This document shows positions 13,517 to 23,373 of a stretch of 64,000 nucleotides of DNA, piece by piece. The notes under the pieces are model-generated. The model searched no databases. It was not told the origin of the DNA and saw only the letters and a program-made list of their open reading frames with translations. A program made the translations under genes and the position numbers. Each line of letters opens with the position of its first letter. The first letter of the stretch is position 1. The DNA is taken from contig NZ_VRSV01000001.1 of NCBI RefSeq assembly GCF_008017415.1, positions 1,116,001 through 1,180,000 of the forward strand, given 5' to 3'. This DNA is from Microbacterium hatanonis. Lineage in GTDB: Bacteria > Actinomycetota > Actinomycetes > Actinomycetales > Microbacteriaceae.

Positions 13517-14298
13517 CCACCCGCACCCCGTTCATCGCCGGCAACTGGAAGATGAACCTCGATCACCTGCAGGCGGTCGCGTTCGTCCAGAAGCTGCACT
13601 GGACCCTCAAGGAAGCCGGACACGAGCCGGAGAGCGTCGAGGTCGGCGTCTTCCCGCCGTTCACCGACATCCGCACGGTGCAGACCCTCATCGACGCCGA
13701 CAAGATCCCCTTCGCTCTCGGAGCTCAGGACCTGTCGACGAAGGACTCGGGCGCGTACACCGGCGAGATCTCGGGGCAGTTCCTCTCGAAGCTCTCCTGC
13801 GGTTACGTGATCATCGGCCACTCCGAGCGTCGTCAGTACCACGCCGAGACCGACGAGGTCGTCGCCGCGAAGGTGCAGGCCGCGCTGCGTCACGGCATCG
13901 CCCCGGTGATCTGCGTGGGCGAGACGGCCGAAGACCTGGAGAAGTTCGGCGCCAGCGCCGTTCCCGTCGGTCAGCTGGAGGTCGCGCTCGAGGGCGTGTC
14001 CGCCGACGCTGACATCGTCGTGGCCTACGAACCGGTCTGGGCCATCGGCTCGGGCCAGGCGGCGACGCCCGACCAGGCGCAGGAGGTCTGCGCGAAGCTC
14101 CGCGCCGTCGTCGCGTCGAAGCTGGGCGAAGACGCAGCAGCACGCACGCGAGTGCTGTACGGCGGTTCGGTGAAGTCGGGCAACATCGCGAGCTTCATGC
14201 GCGAGCCCGACGTCGACGGTGCGCTGGTCGGCGGAGCGAGCCTCGTGGTCGACGAGTTCGCCGCGATCATCCGGTTCCAGAAGCACGTCGGCGTCTGA
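13507..14298 (+). CDS. tpiA: triosephosphate isomerase
   Basis: It interconverts dihydroxyacetone phosphate and glyceraldehyde-3-phosphate. The 263-residue TIM barrel has the N-terminal AGNWKMNLD with the substrate lysine, the catalytic His105 in IIGHSERR, the catalytic Glu175 in VAYEPVWAIGSG, and the phosphate loop LYGGSVKSGN. The ATG at 13507 lies inside the end of pgk and has GGAGG about 6 nt upstream. secG follows after a promoter-like TATACT, so secG can be expressed with or apart from glycolysis. Confidence 0.98.
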   Translation: MGVTTRTPFIAGNWKMNLDHLQAVAFVQKLHWTLKEAGHEPESVEVGVFPPFTDIRTVQTLIDADKIPFALGAQDLSTKDSGAYTGEISGQFLSKLSCGYVIIGHSERRQYHAETDEVVAAKVQAALRHGIAPVICVGETAEDLEKFGASAVPVGQLEVALEGVSADADIVVAYEPVWAIGSGQAATPDQAQEVCAKLRAVVASKLGEDAAARTRVLYGGSVKSGNIASFMREPDVDGALVGGASLVVDEFAAIIRFQKHVGV

Positions 14299-14301
14299 CC
14301 G

Positions 14302-14307
14302 TATACT
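14302..14307 (+). promoter_or_regulatory. -10 box for secG
   Basis: TATACT, a near-consensus -10, lies just after the tpiA stop. A start about 7 nt downstream would place the hairpin at 14312-14335 at the very 5' end of the secG mRNA. Confidence 0.5.
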
Positions 14308-14311
14308 TGAC

Positions 14312-14335
14312 GCGGTGCGGTCTGCTTCGCACCGC
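14312..14335 (+). repeat. 5' hairpin in the secG leader
   Basis: GCGGTGCG (14312-14319) pairs with CGCACCGC (14328-14335) around an eight-base loop. It sits immediately downstream of the TATACT -10 and 18 nt before the secG GTG. It could be a stabilising 5' stem-loop or a weak terminator for the gap operon. Confidence 0.55.
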
Positions 14336-14353
14336 TGCGAAAGGCTTTCAACA

Positions 14354-14602
14354 GTGCAGATCCTCGAGTTCGTCCTGCAGATCCTGCTGGGTATCACCAG
14401 TCTTCTGCTGACCCTTCTCATCCTGCTCCACAAGGGGCGCGGCGGCGGCCTGTCCGACATGTTCGGCGGCGGCATGACCTCCGCCCTCGGCTCTTCGGGT
14501 CTGGCTGAACGAAACCTCAACCGGTTCACGATCATCCTCGCGCTGGTCTGGTTCGTGGCGATCGTCGGCCTCGGCCTCATCACGAAGTTCCTCCCCGTCT
14601 GA
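14354..14602 (+). CDS. secG: preprotein translocase subunit SecG
   Basis: It is the small auxiliary subunit of the SecYEG channel. The 82-residue protein has two membrane helices (about 3-22 and 58-78) and the cytosolic loop KGRGGGLSDMFGGG with the FGG signature of SecG. The GTG start at 14354 gives the standard short N-terminus. It follows tpiA, as in most actinobacteria, and its stop overlaps the rbpA start (TGATG), which couples the two. Confidence 0.93.
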   Translation: MQILEFVLQILLGITSLLLTLLILLHKGRGGGLSDMFGGGMTSALGSSGLAERNLNRFTIILALVWFVAIVGLGLITKFLPV

Positions 14603-14955
14603 TGGCTACCGGGGGCAACGCCATTCGAGGCACGCGCGTCGGTGCGGGTCCGATGGGCGAACAGGATCACGGTTACCACGCGGACCGCGTGTCGATCTCG
14701 TACTGGGACGCCCTCGGCAACGAGACCGTCCGTCATTTCGCAGCGGGTATCCCCGAAGACGAGATCCCCGAGACGATCGATTCACCGCACTCCGGTCTGC
14801 CCGCGGGGCGTGACCAGAAGAACCCGCCGGCGATCGCCAAGAACGAGCCCTACAAGACGCACCTCGCCTATGTGAAGGAGCGCCGCACCGAAGAAGAGGC
14901 AGAGACCCTCCTCGACGACGCGCTCCAGCAGCTGCGCGACCGGCGCGGTCAGTAA
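14602..14955 (+). CDS. rbpA: RNA polymerase-binding protein RbpA, zinc-ligand-free variant
   Basis: RbpA binds the principal sigma factor and promoter DNA and activates transcription in actinobacteria. The 117-residue product has the N-terminal tail GNAIRGTRVGAGPMGE, the core, the basic linker and sigma-interacting domain PYKTHLAYVKERRTEEEAE. In classic RbpA the core holds zinc through a WC-x-NGH segment and a CPxCG pair. Here these read YWDALGNET and DSPHSG, so Cys, His, Cys and Cys are replaced by Asp, Asn, Ser and Ser. The whole protein has no cysteine. The fold must therefore be zinc-independent. It overlaps secG by one base. Confidence 0.93.
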   Translation: MATGGNAIRGTRVGAGPMGEQDHGYHADRVSISYWDALGNETVRHFAAGIPEDEIPETIDSPHSGLPAGRDQKNPPAIAKNEPYKTHLAYVKERRTEEEAETLLDDALQQLRDRRGQ

Positions 14956-14963
14956 TCACGGCG

Positions 14964-15005
14964 ACGAAGAAGGGCGGATGCTGCGAAGCATCCGCCCTTC
15001 TTCGT
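14964..15005. terminator. bidirectional terminator between rbpA and pgl
   Basis: A perfect 19-bp stem (14964-14982 with 14987-15005) encloses a GCGA tetraloop. The arms carry GAAGAAGGG and CCCTTCTTC, giving A-rich and T-rich flanks in both directions. It separates the plus-strand rbpA from the minus-strand pentose-phosphate operon. Confidence 0.9.
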
Positions 15006-15028
15006 TCGCGCGAGCGCGGTGCGCCTGA

Positions 15029-15820
15029 TCAGTACTCCTGGTCGATGAGCTGCGGCGGCACCTGGTCGGCCGCGGCCTCGTCGACGAACAGCACCGTGCG
15101 ACGGCGGCCCTTCGCGCCGGCCGCCGGCACGCTCGCGTAGCTCGCTCCCGCGAGCGCGAGGCCGAGCGCAGACGCCTTGTCGGCACCTGCGAGCACCATC
15201 CACACGCGGGTCGAGCTGTTGATGACCGGGCGTGTCAGCGACACGCGCTCCGGCGGGGGCTTCGGCGAATCCCGCACCGGCACGGTCGCGCGGTCCGTGA
15301 TCTGGATCTCGGGGCGATCGGGGAACAGCGACGCGATGTGGGCATCGGGCCCGACACCGAGGAAGCAGATGTCGAACGCGGGCCAGGCGCCGCCGTCGGT
15401 GCGATCGGCGGGCGCGAACTGCGCGAGCTCGTCCGCGTACGCCGTGGCGGCGCCGTCGAGGTCGAGGCTGCCGTCGCTCGCCGCGACCGCGTGGATGTTC
15501 TCGGCGGGGATGTCGAGCGCGTCGAGCATCGCGACGCGCGCCTGCTTCTCGTTGCGGTCGTCGGAGTCGCGCGGGACGAACCTCTCGTCGCCCCACCAGA
15601 AGTGCACACCCGACCAGTCGATGGCAGGGGTGCGCGGATCGCGCGCAGCGGCCTCCAGCACAGCTCCACCCATTGATCCACCGGTCAGGCAGATGTGGAC
15701 GGTGAGTCCGTCGGCGACCTGCTTCTCGACGCGCGAGACGAAGCGCGCGGCCACCGACTCGGCGAGGTGCTGCTTGTCGGGGCTGATGACGACCCGCTTC
15801 TCGGTGATCGAATCAGCCAT
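15029..15820 (-). CDS. pgl: 6-phosphogluconolactonase
   Basis: It hydrolyses 6-phosphogluconolactone, the product of Zwf. The 263-residue DevB/NagB-type protein has the CLTGGSMGG phosphate-binding loop, the HFWWGDERFVP motif, and FLGVGPDAHIASLFP, all diagnostic for Pgl. It is the last gene of the minus-strand operon tkt-tal-pgi-zwf-opcA-pgl. Its ATG overlaps the end of opcA by 8 bp, so it is likely translated by reinitiation. A strong terminator follows at 14964-15005. Confidence 0.96.
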   Translation of the reverse strand: MADSITEKRVVISPDKQHLAESVAARFVSRVEKQVADGLTVHICLTGGSMGGAVLEAAARDPRTPAIDWSGVHFWWGDERFVPRDSDDRNEKQARVAMLDALDIPAENIHAVAASDGSLDLDGAATAYADELAQFAPADRTDGGAWPAFDICFLGVGPDAHIASLFPDRPEIQITDRATVPVRDSPKPPPERVSLTRPVINSSTRVWMVLAGADKASALGLALAGASYASVPAAGAKGRRRTVLFVDEAAADQVPPQLIDQEY

Positions 15821-16763
15821 GGGTCTCCCTCGTCTCTGCGGAACCGAGGAGTTCGAGTCCCTCGGAGATCACGCGCCCGTAGAGCACGTCGGGGTCGAGG
15901 CGGCGGAGCTCCTCGGCCAGGCACTCCCGCAGCGTGCGGCGCGGGAATGCCAGTTCGTGCGCGGGCTGATCGGGCTGGGTGAGCACGGCCACACCCGGCT
16001 CCGGCCGCTCGAGCAGCGTGTCTCCGCCGGGGCGGGTGAGGCGGACCGACTTGATGCCGCTCGCCCATTCGTCGGCGGGGAGGTAGGCGTAGTCGACCGG
16101 GACGTCGAGCTTCAGGCGCAGCCAGGCGGCGAGGAGCACCGTCGACGGCGAGTCCGCCCCGCCGCGCACCGTGACCGACGTCACCGGCTCGTAAGGCGGC
16201 TGGTCGAGCACCGCGGCCAGCTGCTCGCGCCAGCGGGTGAGGCGGGTCCACGCGAAGTCGGTGTCGCCGGGGGAGTAGTGCGAGCCGAGGCTGTCGACCC
16301 AGGCCGTCGGATCGGGCTGGTTTGAGGCATCCGTGATGCGGCGCTGCGCGATCTTGCCGATCTCCGAGCGCGAGGGCGTCTTCGGCGTCTCGGAGGGCCA
16401 CCACGCGACGACGGGTGCGTCGGGCAGCAGCAGGCCGGTCACCAGGCTCTCGGCGTTCGAGCCGGCCGCGCCGTGTGCGCGGAGCACGACGACCTCGCTG
16501 GCACCGGCGTCGCCGCCGACGCGGATCTGCGCGTCGAGGCGGGGGTCGGCGTCACCCCCGCCGACCATGACGACGAGGACGCGCATCGGATGCTCGCGCG
16601 ACGCGTCGTTCGCGGCCTCGATCACTTCCTCCTCGGCACCGTGACGGGTCACGATGATGAGGGTGAGGACACGCCCGAGGGCGACGGCGCCGCCCTCCTC
16701 GCGCACATTGACGAGCGCCTTCGAGATCTTGCTGACGGTCGTGTCGGGCAGTTCGACGATCAC
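15813..16763 (-). CDS. opcA: glucose-6-phosphate dehydrogenase assembly protein OpcA
   Basis: OpcA is an activator or assembly partner of Zwf, described in cyanobacteria and actinobacteria. The 316-residue product begins MIVELPDTTVSKISKAL and contains the family features ARVLTLI-like RVLTLIIVT, VVAWWPSETP, and the conserved DFAWTRLTRWREQLA. Its C-terminal half shows the WASGIKSVRLTR region. The GTG start overlaps the zwf stop as GTGA. Position directly after zwf and before pgl is the usual one. Confidence 0.95.
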   Translation of the reverse strand: MIVELPDTTVSKISKALVNVREEGGAVALGRVLTLIIVTRHGAEEEVIEAANDASREHPMRVLVVMVGGGDADPRLDAQIRVGGDAGASEVVVLRAHGAAGSNAESLVTGLLLPDAPVVAWWPSETPKTPSRSEIGKIAQRRITDASNQPDPTAWVDSLGSHYSPGDTDFAWTRLTRWREQLAAVLDQPPYEPVTSVTVRGGADSPSTVLLAAWLRLKLDVPVDYAYLPADEWASGIKSVRLTRPGGDTLLERPEPGVAVLTQPDQPAHELAFPRRTLRECLAEELRRLDPDVLYGRVISEGLELLGSAETRETHG

Positions 16764-18310
16764 GGGCGCCTCCAGGTGCGGCCGTCGCGAGACAGCAGTT
16801 CGTCTGCGGATGCCGGGCCCCACGACCCGGGGGAGTACTGCTCGAGGGGGCCGTCCTGCGACTCCCAGAACTTCTCGATCGGGTCGAGGATCTTCCAGCT
16901 GAGCTCGACCTCTTCGTGCCGCGGGAAGAGAGGCGGGTCGCCGAGCAGCACGTCGAGGATGAGACGTTCGTAGGCCTCGGGGCTCGCCTCGGTGAACGCG
17001 TGGCCGTAGCCGAAGTCCATGGTCACGTCGCGCACCTGGGTGCCGTCGCCCGGAACCTTGGAGCCGAATCGGATCGTGACGCCCTCGTCGGGCTGCACCC
17101 GGATCACGAGCGCGTTCTGACCGAGCTCCTCGGTCTGGCTCCGCGAGAACAACTGCTGCGGGGCACGCTTGAAGACGACGGCGACCTCGGTCACGCGTCG
17201 TCCGAGCCGCTTGCCGGTGCGCAGGTAGAACGGCACGCCCGACCAGCGGCGGGTGTTCACCTCGAGCTTGATCGCGGCGTACGTCTCGGTCGTGGAGTCG
17301 GGGTTCATCCCGTCCTCCTCGAGGAAGCCGAGCACCTCCTCGCCGCCCTGCCATCCGCCGGCGTACTGCCCGCGAGCGGTGGCGTGTGCGAGGTCCTCGG
17401 GGAGACGGACGGCGGCGAGCACCTTCTCCTTCTCGTCGCGGAGGTTCTTCGCGTCGAAGCTGATGGGCTCCTCCATGGCGGTCAGGGCCATGAGCTGCAG
17501 GAGGTGGTTCTGGATGACGTCGCGCGCGGCGCCGATCCCGTCGTAGTAGCCGGCACGTCCGCCCACACCGATGTCCTCGGCCATGGTGATCTGCACGTGG
17601 TCGACGTAGTTGCGGTTCCAGATCGGCTCGTACAGCTCGTTCGCGAAGCGCAGCGCGAGGATGTTCTGCACCGTCTCCTTGCCGAGGTAGTGGTCGATGC
17701 GGAAGATCGAGTCGGCGGGGAAAGCGCTCTCGAGCTCGTCGTTCAACTCGCGGGCCGAGACCAGGTCGTGCCCGAACGGCTTCTCGACGACGACGCGTCG
17801 CCAGCCGTTCCCATCGGCCGCGGTCTCGCCGACCAGCCCGGAGTCCTTCAGCTGCTGGGTGACCAGCGGGAAGGCCTTTGGCGGGATCGAGAGGTAGTAG
17901 GCGTGGTTGCCCATCGTTCCGCGTTCGACGTCGAGCTTGTCGACGGTCTCGCGCAGGCGCGCGAAGGCCTCCGGGTCGTCGAACTCGCCGGAGACGAACC
18001 GGATGCCCTGCAGCAGCTGCTGCCAGGTCTCCTCGCGGAACTCGGTGCGCGCGTACTGCTTGACCGCGTCGTAGACGACCTGCGCGAAGTCCTGATCCTC
18101 CCAGTCTCGGCGTGCGAAGCCGACGAGCGCGAAGCCCGGGGGGAGGAGTCCGCGATTGGCGAGGTCGTAGACGGCCGGCATGAGCTTCTTGCGCGACAGG
18201 TCTCCGGTCACGCCGAAGATGACGAGCGCGCTCGGGCCGGCGATGCGGCTCAGGCGACGATCGTCGGGATCGCGAAGCGGGTTGTGCCCCCGCGAGATTT
18301 CGACACTCAT
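16760..18310 (-). CDS. zwf: glucose-6-phosphate 1-dehydrogenase
   Basis: It is the first enzyme of the oxidative pentose-phosphate pathway and a main NADPH source. The 516-residue protein has the nucleotide-binding GVTGDLSRKKLMPAVYDL near residue 32, the active-site RIDHYLGKETVQN with the substrate lysine near 205, and the conserved EKPFGHD motif. Its length is typical. It starts at ATG 18310, 10 bp after the pgi stop, and ends in a GTGA overlap with opcA. Confidence 0.98.
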   Translation of the reverse strand: MSVEISRGHNPLRDPDDRRLSRIAGPSALVIFGVTGDLSRKKLMPAVYDLANRGLLPPGFALVGFARRDWEDQDFAQVVYDAVKQYARTEFREETWQQLLQGIRFVSGEFDDPEAFARLRETVDKLDVERGTMGNHAYYLSIPPKAFPLVTQQLKDSGLVGETAADGNGWRRVVVEKPFGHDLVSARELNDELESAFPADSIFRIDHYLGKETVQNILALRFANELYEPIWNRNYVDHVQITMAEDIGVGGRAGYYDGIGAARDVIQNHLLQLMALTAMEEPISFDAKNLRDEKEKVLAAVRLPEDLAHATARGQYAGGWQGGEEVLGFLEEDGMNPDSTTETYAAIKLEVNTRRWSGVPFYLRTGKRLGRRVTEVAVVFKRAPQQLFSRSQTEELGQNALVIRVQPDEGVTIRFGSKVPGDGTQVRDVTMDFGYGHAFTEASPEAYERLILDVLLGDPPLFPRHEEVELSWKILDPIEKFWESQDGPLEQYSPGSWGPASADELLSRDGRTWRRP

Positions 18311-18320
18311 GCGTACACGC

Positions 18321-19940
18321 TCACTGGGCTGCTTCGAACAGCTCGACGACGTCGAGCTGCGGATCGGTCAGGGTCAGGGTCACGACCGGACGGCCGTGCT
18401 CGGCGAGCACGGAGGCGTCGCCGGCGGCCTGCGCCTCGATGAGCTGGCCGAAGGTGAACGGACGACCGGGGATCTCGAGATCGGTGTCGGTGCGCTCCGT
18501 GATCTGCAGGAACACGCCGGTCGCGGGTCCGCCCTTGTGGAACTGCCCGGTCGAGTGCAGGAAACGAGGACCCCAGCCGAACGTGGCGGGGCGACCCGCA
18601 TCCGCGGCGACGAGCTCTCGCAGACCCTGCAGCTGCGGGATCGCGATGCGGTTCACGTAAGCCTGGATGGCGACGTAGCCGTTCGGTGGCAGCTGCGCCC
18701 ACAGCGCATCGAGCACTCCGGCGAGCGTGCCGGACGCCGCGAGAGCGGGATCCGAGACGCGGACCTCGACGCCGTCGAGTGTGAACGCGGGCTGCGTCGG
18801 CTCGGGGCGTGCGTCGAGCAGACCACGGGTCGCGACCTTCGCCGACTCGACGTCGGGCTGATCGAAGGGGTCGATCCCCAGCATCCGTCCGGCGATGGCC
18901 GTCGCGTACTCCCACACCACGAACTGCGCCCCGAGCGAGCCGCTGACGAGGATCTCGCCCTCGTGCCGCTCGAACAGGTGGAACTGCGCAGCGTTGTCGA
19001 CCAGGCGTAGGATCTGCAGGTCGTCGGGCAACGCATCGAGCTCGGGCGAGACCGGCAGCAGCACGACGGGGAGGATCCCCGTGCCGTTCTTGCCGGTGGA
19101 TTCTGCGATCAACTGCTCGATCCAGTCCGGAAGGCCCACGATGTGCGTGCCGTCGGTCACGAGCCCGAGCTTGTCGCGTCGGGGCTCCCCGCCGGCGATC
19201 GCTGCGGCGAGCACCAGCGCGGGGTTGTCCGGGCTGTCGATGGCGACCTCGAGCAGCGTGGCCTCGGCCTCGTCGAGCAGCTCGTTGAGGTCGACGCCCG
19301 CGAGCCCGGACGGAACCAGGCCGAACGCGGTGAGAGCGGAGTAGCGGCCGCCCACAGTCGGATCGGCGTTGAACACGCGATAGCCCTGCGCGCGCGACGC
19401 CTCGTCGAGCGGAGAGCCGGGGTCGGTGACCACGACGATGCGCTCGACCGGGTCGATCCCGAGATCGCGTAACGCCGCCTCGAAGGTGCGCTTAGCGGAG
19501 TCGGTCTCGACGGTGGAGCCCGACTTCGACGAGACGACCAGGACGGTCTTGTCGAGGCCGCCCGACTCGGCGTCGCCGTCGATGGCGGCGAGCACCTGCC
19601 CGGGCGAGGTCGAGTCGAGGATGACGAGCGGAACGCCCGATGTCTGGGCGATGACCTCGGGAGCGAGCGACGAGCCGCCCATCCCCGCCAGGACGACGCG
19701 CGTCACCCCCTTCGCGACCAGCTCGGCGCGCAGCGCCTCGATCTCGGGCACGAGGGGCCGAGAGACCGAGACCGCCTGCACCCAGCCGAGCCGGCGGGAT
19801 GCTTCGGCCTCGGCCGACGCACCCCACAGGCTGCTGTCGCCCGCCGTGATCGACGAGGCGACGAGCGACGCCACGAGTCCCGGGAGCGTCGTCTCGACGA
19901 GCTCGCGCGGGTGACCCGTGACGTGGATGTCGAACGTCAC
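18321..19940 (-). CDS. pgi: glucose-6-phosphate isomerase
   Basis: It interconverts glucose-6-phosphate and fructose-6-phosphate. The 539-residue protein has the two sugar-isomerase domains, with [15 protein letters not shown] in the first and [14 protein letters not shown] as the phosphate-binding segment, plus the [19 protein letters not shown] stretch near the C-terminus seen in Tal-Pgi-type proteins. It belongs to the short actinobacterial Pgi class rather than the E. coli type. The GTG start overlaps the tal stop as GTGA. Its insertion between tal and zwf places the glycolysis/pentose branch point inside the pathway operon. Confidence 0.95.
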   Translation of the reverse strand: MTFDIHVTGHPRELVETTLPGLVASLVASSITAGDSSLWGASAEAEASRRLGWVQAVSVSRPLVPEIEALRAELVAKGVTRVVLAGMGGSSLAPEVIAQTSGVPLVILDSTSPGQVLAAIDGDAESGGLDKTVLVVSSKSGSTVETDSAKRTFEAALRDLGIDPVERIVVVTDPGSPLDEASRAQGYRVFNADPTVGGRYSALTAFGLVPSGLAGVDLNELLDEAEATLLEVAIDSPDNPALVLAAAIAGGEPRRDKLGLVTDGTHIVGLPDWIEQLIAESTGKNGTGILPVVLLPVSPELDALPDDLQILRLVDNAAQFHLFERHEGEILVSGSLGAQFVVWEYATAIAGRMLGIDPFDQPDVESAKVATRGLLDARPEPTQPAFTLDGVEVRVSDPALAASGTLAGVLDALWAQLPPNGYVAIQAYVNRIAIPQLQGLRELVAADAGRPATFGWGPRFLHSTGQFHKGGPATGVFLQITERTDTDLEIPGRPFTFGQLIEAQAAGDASVLAEHGRPVVTLTLTDPQLDVVELFEAAQ

Positions 19941-21058
19941 TGAGCGGCCTCCGCGGTGCCGGCCTCGAGCGCCTTCGCGACGGTTCCCTGCAGTTCGTGC
20001 CACGAGGCGACGAACTTCTCGACGCCCTCGTCCTCGAGCACCTGGGTGACGTCGGCGAAGTCGACGCCGACGGCCGCGAGGCGGTCGAACAAGTCGTGCG
20101 CGTCGGCGTAGTTGCCCGTGATGGTGTCGCCGGTGATCTCGCCGTGGTCGAAGGTGGCCTCGAGCGTCTTCTCGGGCATCGTGTTGACCGTGCCCGCGGC
20201 GACCAGCTCGGTCACGTAGAGCGTGTCGGGGAGCGCCGGGTCCTTGACGCCGGTCGAGGCCCACAGGGGGCGCTGGACCGTGGCGCCGGCGTCGAGCAGG
20301 GCCTTCGCACGGTCGGTGGCGAACTCGCGCTCGAACAGCTCGTAGGCCAGGCGTGCGTTCGCGATGCCCGCCTTGCTCTTGAGGGCGGTGGCCTCGTCGG
20401 TGCCGATGGCGCTCAGGCGCTTGTCGACCTCCGTGTCGACGCGCGACACGAAGAACGACGCGACCGAGTGGAGGGTGTCGATCTTGTGACCGGCCGCCTT
20501 CGCCTTCTCGACGCCCGAGAGGTAGGCGTCGATGACCTCGGCGTAGCGCTCGAGGCTGAAGATGAGGGTCACGTTCACCGAGATGCCCGCGCCGATGACC
20601 TCGGTGATGGCGGGCAGGCCGGCCTTGGTCGCGGGGATCTTGATGAGCACGTTCGGGCGGTCCACGCGGGCGGCGAGGTCTTTCGCCTGGGCGATGGTGG
20701 CCTCGGTGTCGTGGGCGAGGTCGGGCGAGACCTCGATCGACACGCGACCGTCGACGCCGCCGGTCTCCTCGAAGACCGGGAGGAAGACGTCGGAGGCGGC
20801 GCGCACGTCGTCGGTGGTGATCTCGAAGATCGCCTCGTCGGTGGTCGCGCCCTTCGCGGCGAGTCCGGAGACCTGGGCCTCGTACGCTTCGCCCTTCGAC
20901 AGGGCACCGGCGAAGATCGTCGGGTTCGTGGTCACGCCGGTGACGTTGCGGGTCGCGATCAGATCGGCGAGGTTGCCGGTCATGATGCGCTGGCGCGAGA
21001 GGTCGTCGAGCCAGATGCTCACGCCTGCGGCGGACAGCTGTGCGGTGGGGGTGCTCAT
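19937..21058 (-). CDS. tal: transaldolase
   Basis: It moves a dihydroxyacetone unit between sugar phosphates in the non-oxidative pentose-phosphate pathway. The 373-residue protein starts [23 protein letters not shown], contains [14 protein letters not shown], and has the Schiff-base lysine in [13 protein letters not shown]. The segment [15 protein letters not shown] is also typical. It belongs to the long actinobacterial/cyanobacterial subfamily. Its ATG overlaps the tkt stop (ATGA) and its stop overlaps pgi (GTGA). Confidence 0.97.
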   Translation of the reverse strand: MSTPTAQLSAAGVSIWLDDLSRQRIMTGNLADLIATRNVTGVTTNPTIFAGALSKGEAYEAQVSGLAAKGATTDEAIFEITTDDVRAASDVFLPVFEETGGVDGRVSIEVSPDLAHDTEATIAQAKDLAARVDRPNVLIKIPATKAGLPAITEVIGAGISVNVTLIFSLERYAEVIDAYLSGVEKAKAAGHKIDTLHSVASFFVSRVDTEVDKRLSAIGTDEATALKSKAGIANARLAYELFEREFATDRAKALLDAGATVQRPLWASTGVKDPALPDTLYVTELVAAGTVNTMPEKTLEATFDHGEITGDTITGNYADAHDLFDRLAAVGVDFADVTQVLEDEGVEKFVASWHELQGTVAKALEAGTAEAAQ

Positions 21059-23154
21059 GCGTTGTTCTCCTTGATCGTCTCGCGTGCCGCGGCGACGACG
21101 GCCTCGGCGGTCATACCGAACTCCTTGTACAGAGTCTTGTAGTCGGCGGAGGCGCCGAAGTGCTCGATCGACACCGAGCGGCCCTTGTCTCCGACGATGC
21201 CGCGCCAGGTGAGGGCGATGCCTGCCTCGACCGAGACACGGGCGGTGATGGCCTTCGGCAGCACCGACTCGCGGTACGCCTCGTCCTGCTCGGCGAACCA
21301 TTCCAGCGACGGGGCCGACACCACGCGGGCGTTGATGCCGTCCGCGGCGAGCGACTCGCGCGCGGCGACGGCGATCTGCACCTCGGAGCCGGTCGCGATG
21401 AGGATCACGTCGGGCGTGCCGTTCGGGGCCTCCGCGAGGACGTAGGCGCCCTTGGCGACGCCCTGAGCCGACGCGAAGACGTCGCCGGACGCCTCGCCGT
21501 CGCCGCGCTCGAACACCGGCAGGTTCTGCCGCGAGAGGGCGATACCGGCGGGGCCGGCGTGGCGGCGGATCAGCTCGAGCCAGGCGACCGCGGTCTCGTT
21601 GGCGTCGGCGGGGCGCACGACCGCGAAGTTCGGGATCGCGCGGAGCGTCGCGAGCTGCTCGATCGGCTGGTGCGTCGGGCCGTCCTCGCCGAGGGCGACC
21701 GAGTCGTGGGTCCAGACGAACAGCGACGGGATGTTCATCAGCGCGGCCAGACGCAGCGGGGGCCGCATGTAGTCGCTGAAGATGAGGAACGTGCCGCCGA
21801 AGGCCCGGGTCGGGCCGTGGAGCACGATGCCGTTGAGGATCGACCCCATCGCGTGCTCGCGGATGCCGAAGTGCAGCACCCGTCCGTAGGGCGAACCGTC
21901 CCACTCGTGAGTCGACCACTCGGTGGGGATGAACGACTTGGCGTTCTTGATCGTGGTGAGGTTCGACTCGGCGAGGTCGGCAGAGCCGCCCCACAGCTCG
22001 GGGAGCTCGGCGGCGAGGGCGTTGATGACGGTGCCGGATGCGGCGCGCGTCGACACCTCTTTACCGGCTTCGAACACCGGCAGGGCGTCGGCGATGTCGG
22101 CGGGGAGCTCGCGGGCGTTCACGCGGTCCCACAGCGCCTTGCGCTCGGGGTTGGCCGCGGCCCACGCGTCGAACTTCTCCTGCCATGCGGCCTTCTCGGC
22201 CTCGCCGCGGGCGACCAGTCCACGCGTGTGCTCGAGCACCGCAGCATCCACCTCGAACGTCTGCTCGGGGTCGAAGCCGAGCACCTCCTTGGTGGCGCGC
22301 AGCTCGTCGGCGCCAAGGGCCGAACCGTGGATCTTGCCGGAGTTCTGCTTGCCGGGCGACGGCCAGCCGATGATCGTCTTGAGGATGATGATCGACGGCT
22401 TCGCGGTCTCGCCCTTGGCGGCCTCGATGGCGTCGTACAGGTCTGCCGCGTCTTCGACGTACTGGCCGGTCTTCTTCCAGTCGACCGTCTGCACGTGCCA
22501 CCCGTAGGACTCGTAGCGCTTCGCCACGTCCTCGGTGAACGCCACGTTCGTGTCGTCCTCGATCGAGATCTGGTTGGCGTCGTAGATGACGACGAGGTTG
22601 CCGAGCTCCTGGTGGCCGGCGAGCGAAGACGCCTCGCTGGTCACGCCCTCCTCGAGGTCGCCGTCGGACGCGATGACGTAGATGTGGTGGTCGAACGGGC
22701 TCTCGCCCGCCGCGGCCTCGGGGTCGAACAGCCCGCGCTCGTAACGCTGGGCGTAAGCGAAGCCGACGGACGAGGCGAGACCCTGGCCGAGGGGGCCGGT
22801 GGTGATCTCGACGCCGTCGGTGTGGCGGTACTCGGGGTGGCCGGGCGTCAGCGAACCCCAGGTGCGGAGAGCCTTGAGGTCGTCGAGCTCGAGCCCGAAG
22901 CCGCCCAGGTAGAGCTGGATGTACTGCGTCAGCGAGGAGTGCCCCGCCGAGAGGATGAACCGGTCGCGTCCGGGCCAGTGCGTGTCGGCCGGATCGTGCC
23001 GCATCACCTTCTGATAGAGGAGGTAGGCGGCCGGGGCGAGGCTCATCGCCGTACCCGGGTGGCCGTTGCCCACCTTCTCCACGGCGTCTGCCGCGAGTAC
23101 GCGCACGGTGTCCACCGCGCGCCGATCGATCTCATCCCAGCTCAAGTCCGACAC
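21055..23154 (-). CDS. tkt: transketolase
   Basis: It transfers two-carbon units with thiamine diphosphate. The 699-residue protein shows [19 protein letters not shown], the thiamine-diphosphate motif starting [10 protein letters not shown] and ending with the Asn-containing YDANQISIE, and the pyrimidine-domain segment [13 protein letters not shown]. The GTG start has GAGGAAAGG upstream. It is the first gene of the six-gene operon, with a leader of about 95 nt from the -10 at 23258-23263, and it diverges from ctaB. Confidence 0.98.
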   Translation of the reverse strand: MSDLSWDEIDRRAVDTVRVLAADAVEKVGNGHPGTAMSLAPAAYLLYQKVMRHDPADTHWPGRDRFILSAGHSSLTQYIQLYLGGFGLELDDLKALRTWGSLTPGHPEYRHTDGVEITTGPLGQGLASSVGFAYAQRYERGLFDPEAAAGESPFDHHIYVIASDGDLEEGVTSEASSLAGHQELGNLVVIYDANQISIEDDTNVAFTEDVAKRYESYGWHVQTVDWKKTGQYVEDAADLYDAIEAAKGETAKPSIIILKTIIGWPSPGKQNSGKIHGSALGADELRATKEVLGFDPEQTFEVDAAVLEHTRGLVARGEAEKAAWQEKFDAWAAANPERKALWDRVNARELPADIADALPVFEAGKEVSTRAASGTVINALAAELPELWGGSADLAESNLTTIKNAKSFIPTEWSTHEWDGSPYGRVLHFGIREHAMGSILNGIVLHGPTRAFGGTFLIFSDYMRPPLRLAALMNIPSLFVWTHDSVALGEDGPTHQPIEQLATLRAIPNFAVVRPADANETAVAWLELIRRHAGPAGIALSRQNLPVFERGDGEASGDVFASAQGVAKGAYVLAEAPNGTPDVILIATGSEVQIAVAARESLAADGINARVVSAPSLEWFAEQDEAYRESVLPKAITARVSVEAGIALTWRGIVGDKGRSVSIEHFGASADYKTLYKEFGMTAEAVVAAARETIKENNA

Positions 23155-23257
23155 TCGGTCGCCTTTCCTCGATCTCGGCGCCCTCTGGTCGTGCCGCAGC
23201 TCCGTCGTCCATCAATGGAGAGGAGGGGGAGCCGGCACCAGGCGCGCGTTCGTTTTC

Positions 23258-23263
23258 AGCATA
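23258..23263 (-). promoter_or_regulatory. -10 box of the tkt operon
   Basis: TATGCT on the minus strand is the best -10 match in the 219-bp tkt-ctaB gap. It would give a leader of roughly 95 nt. No clear -35 was seen. The rest of the gap holds GC-rich inverted repeats around 23295-23320 with no assigned role. Confidence 0.4.
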
Positions 23264-23332
23264 GCGAAGCGCGACGTCTCGACGGGTGACATGACGGGGC
23301 CCGCGCGCACCGGGGCCCCGCGACCGATGACG

Positions 23333-23338
23333 TAGACT
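23333..23338 (+). promoter_or_regulatory. -10 box of ctaB
   Basis: TAGACT lies 35 nt before the ctaB ATG. A transcript would have a leader of about 28 nt ending in the purine-rich GGGGGACG before the start. Confidence 0.4.
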
Positions 23339-23373
23339 CGGGGGGACCTGATGAGCACGGCAAACGGGGGACG

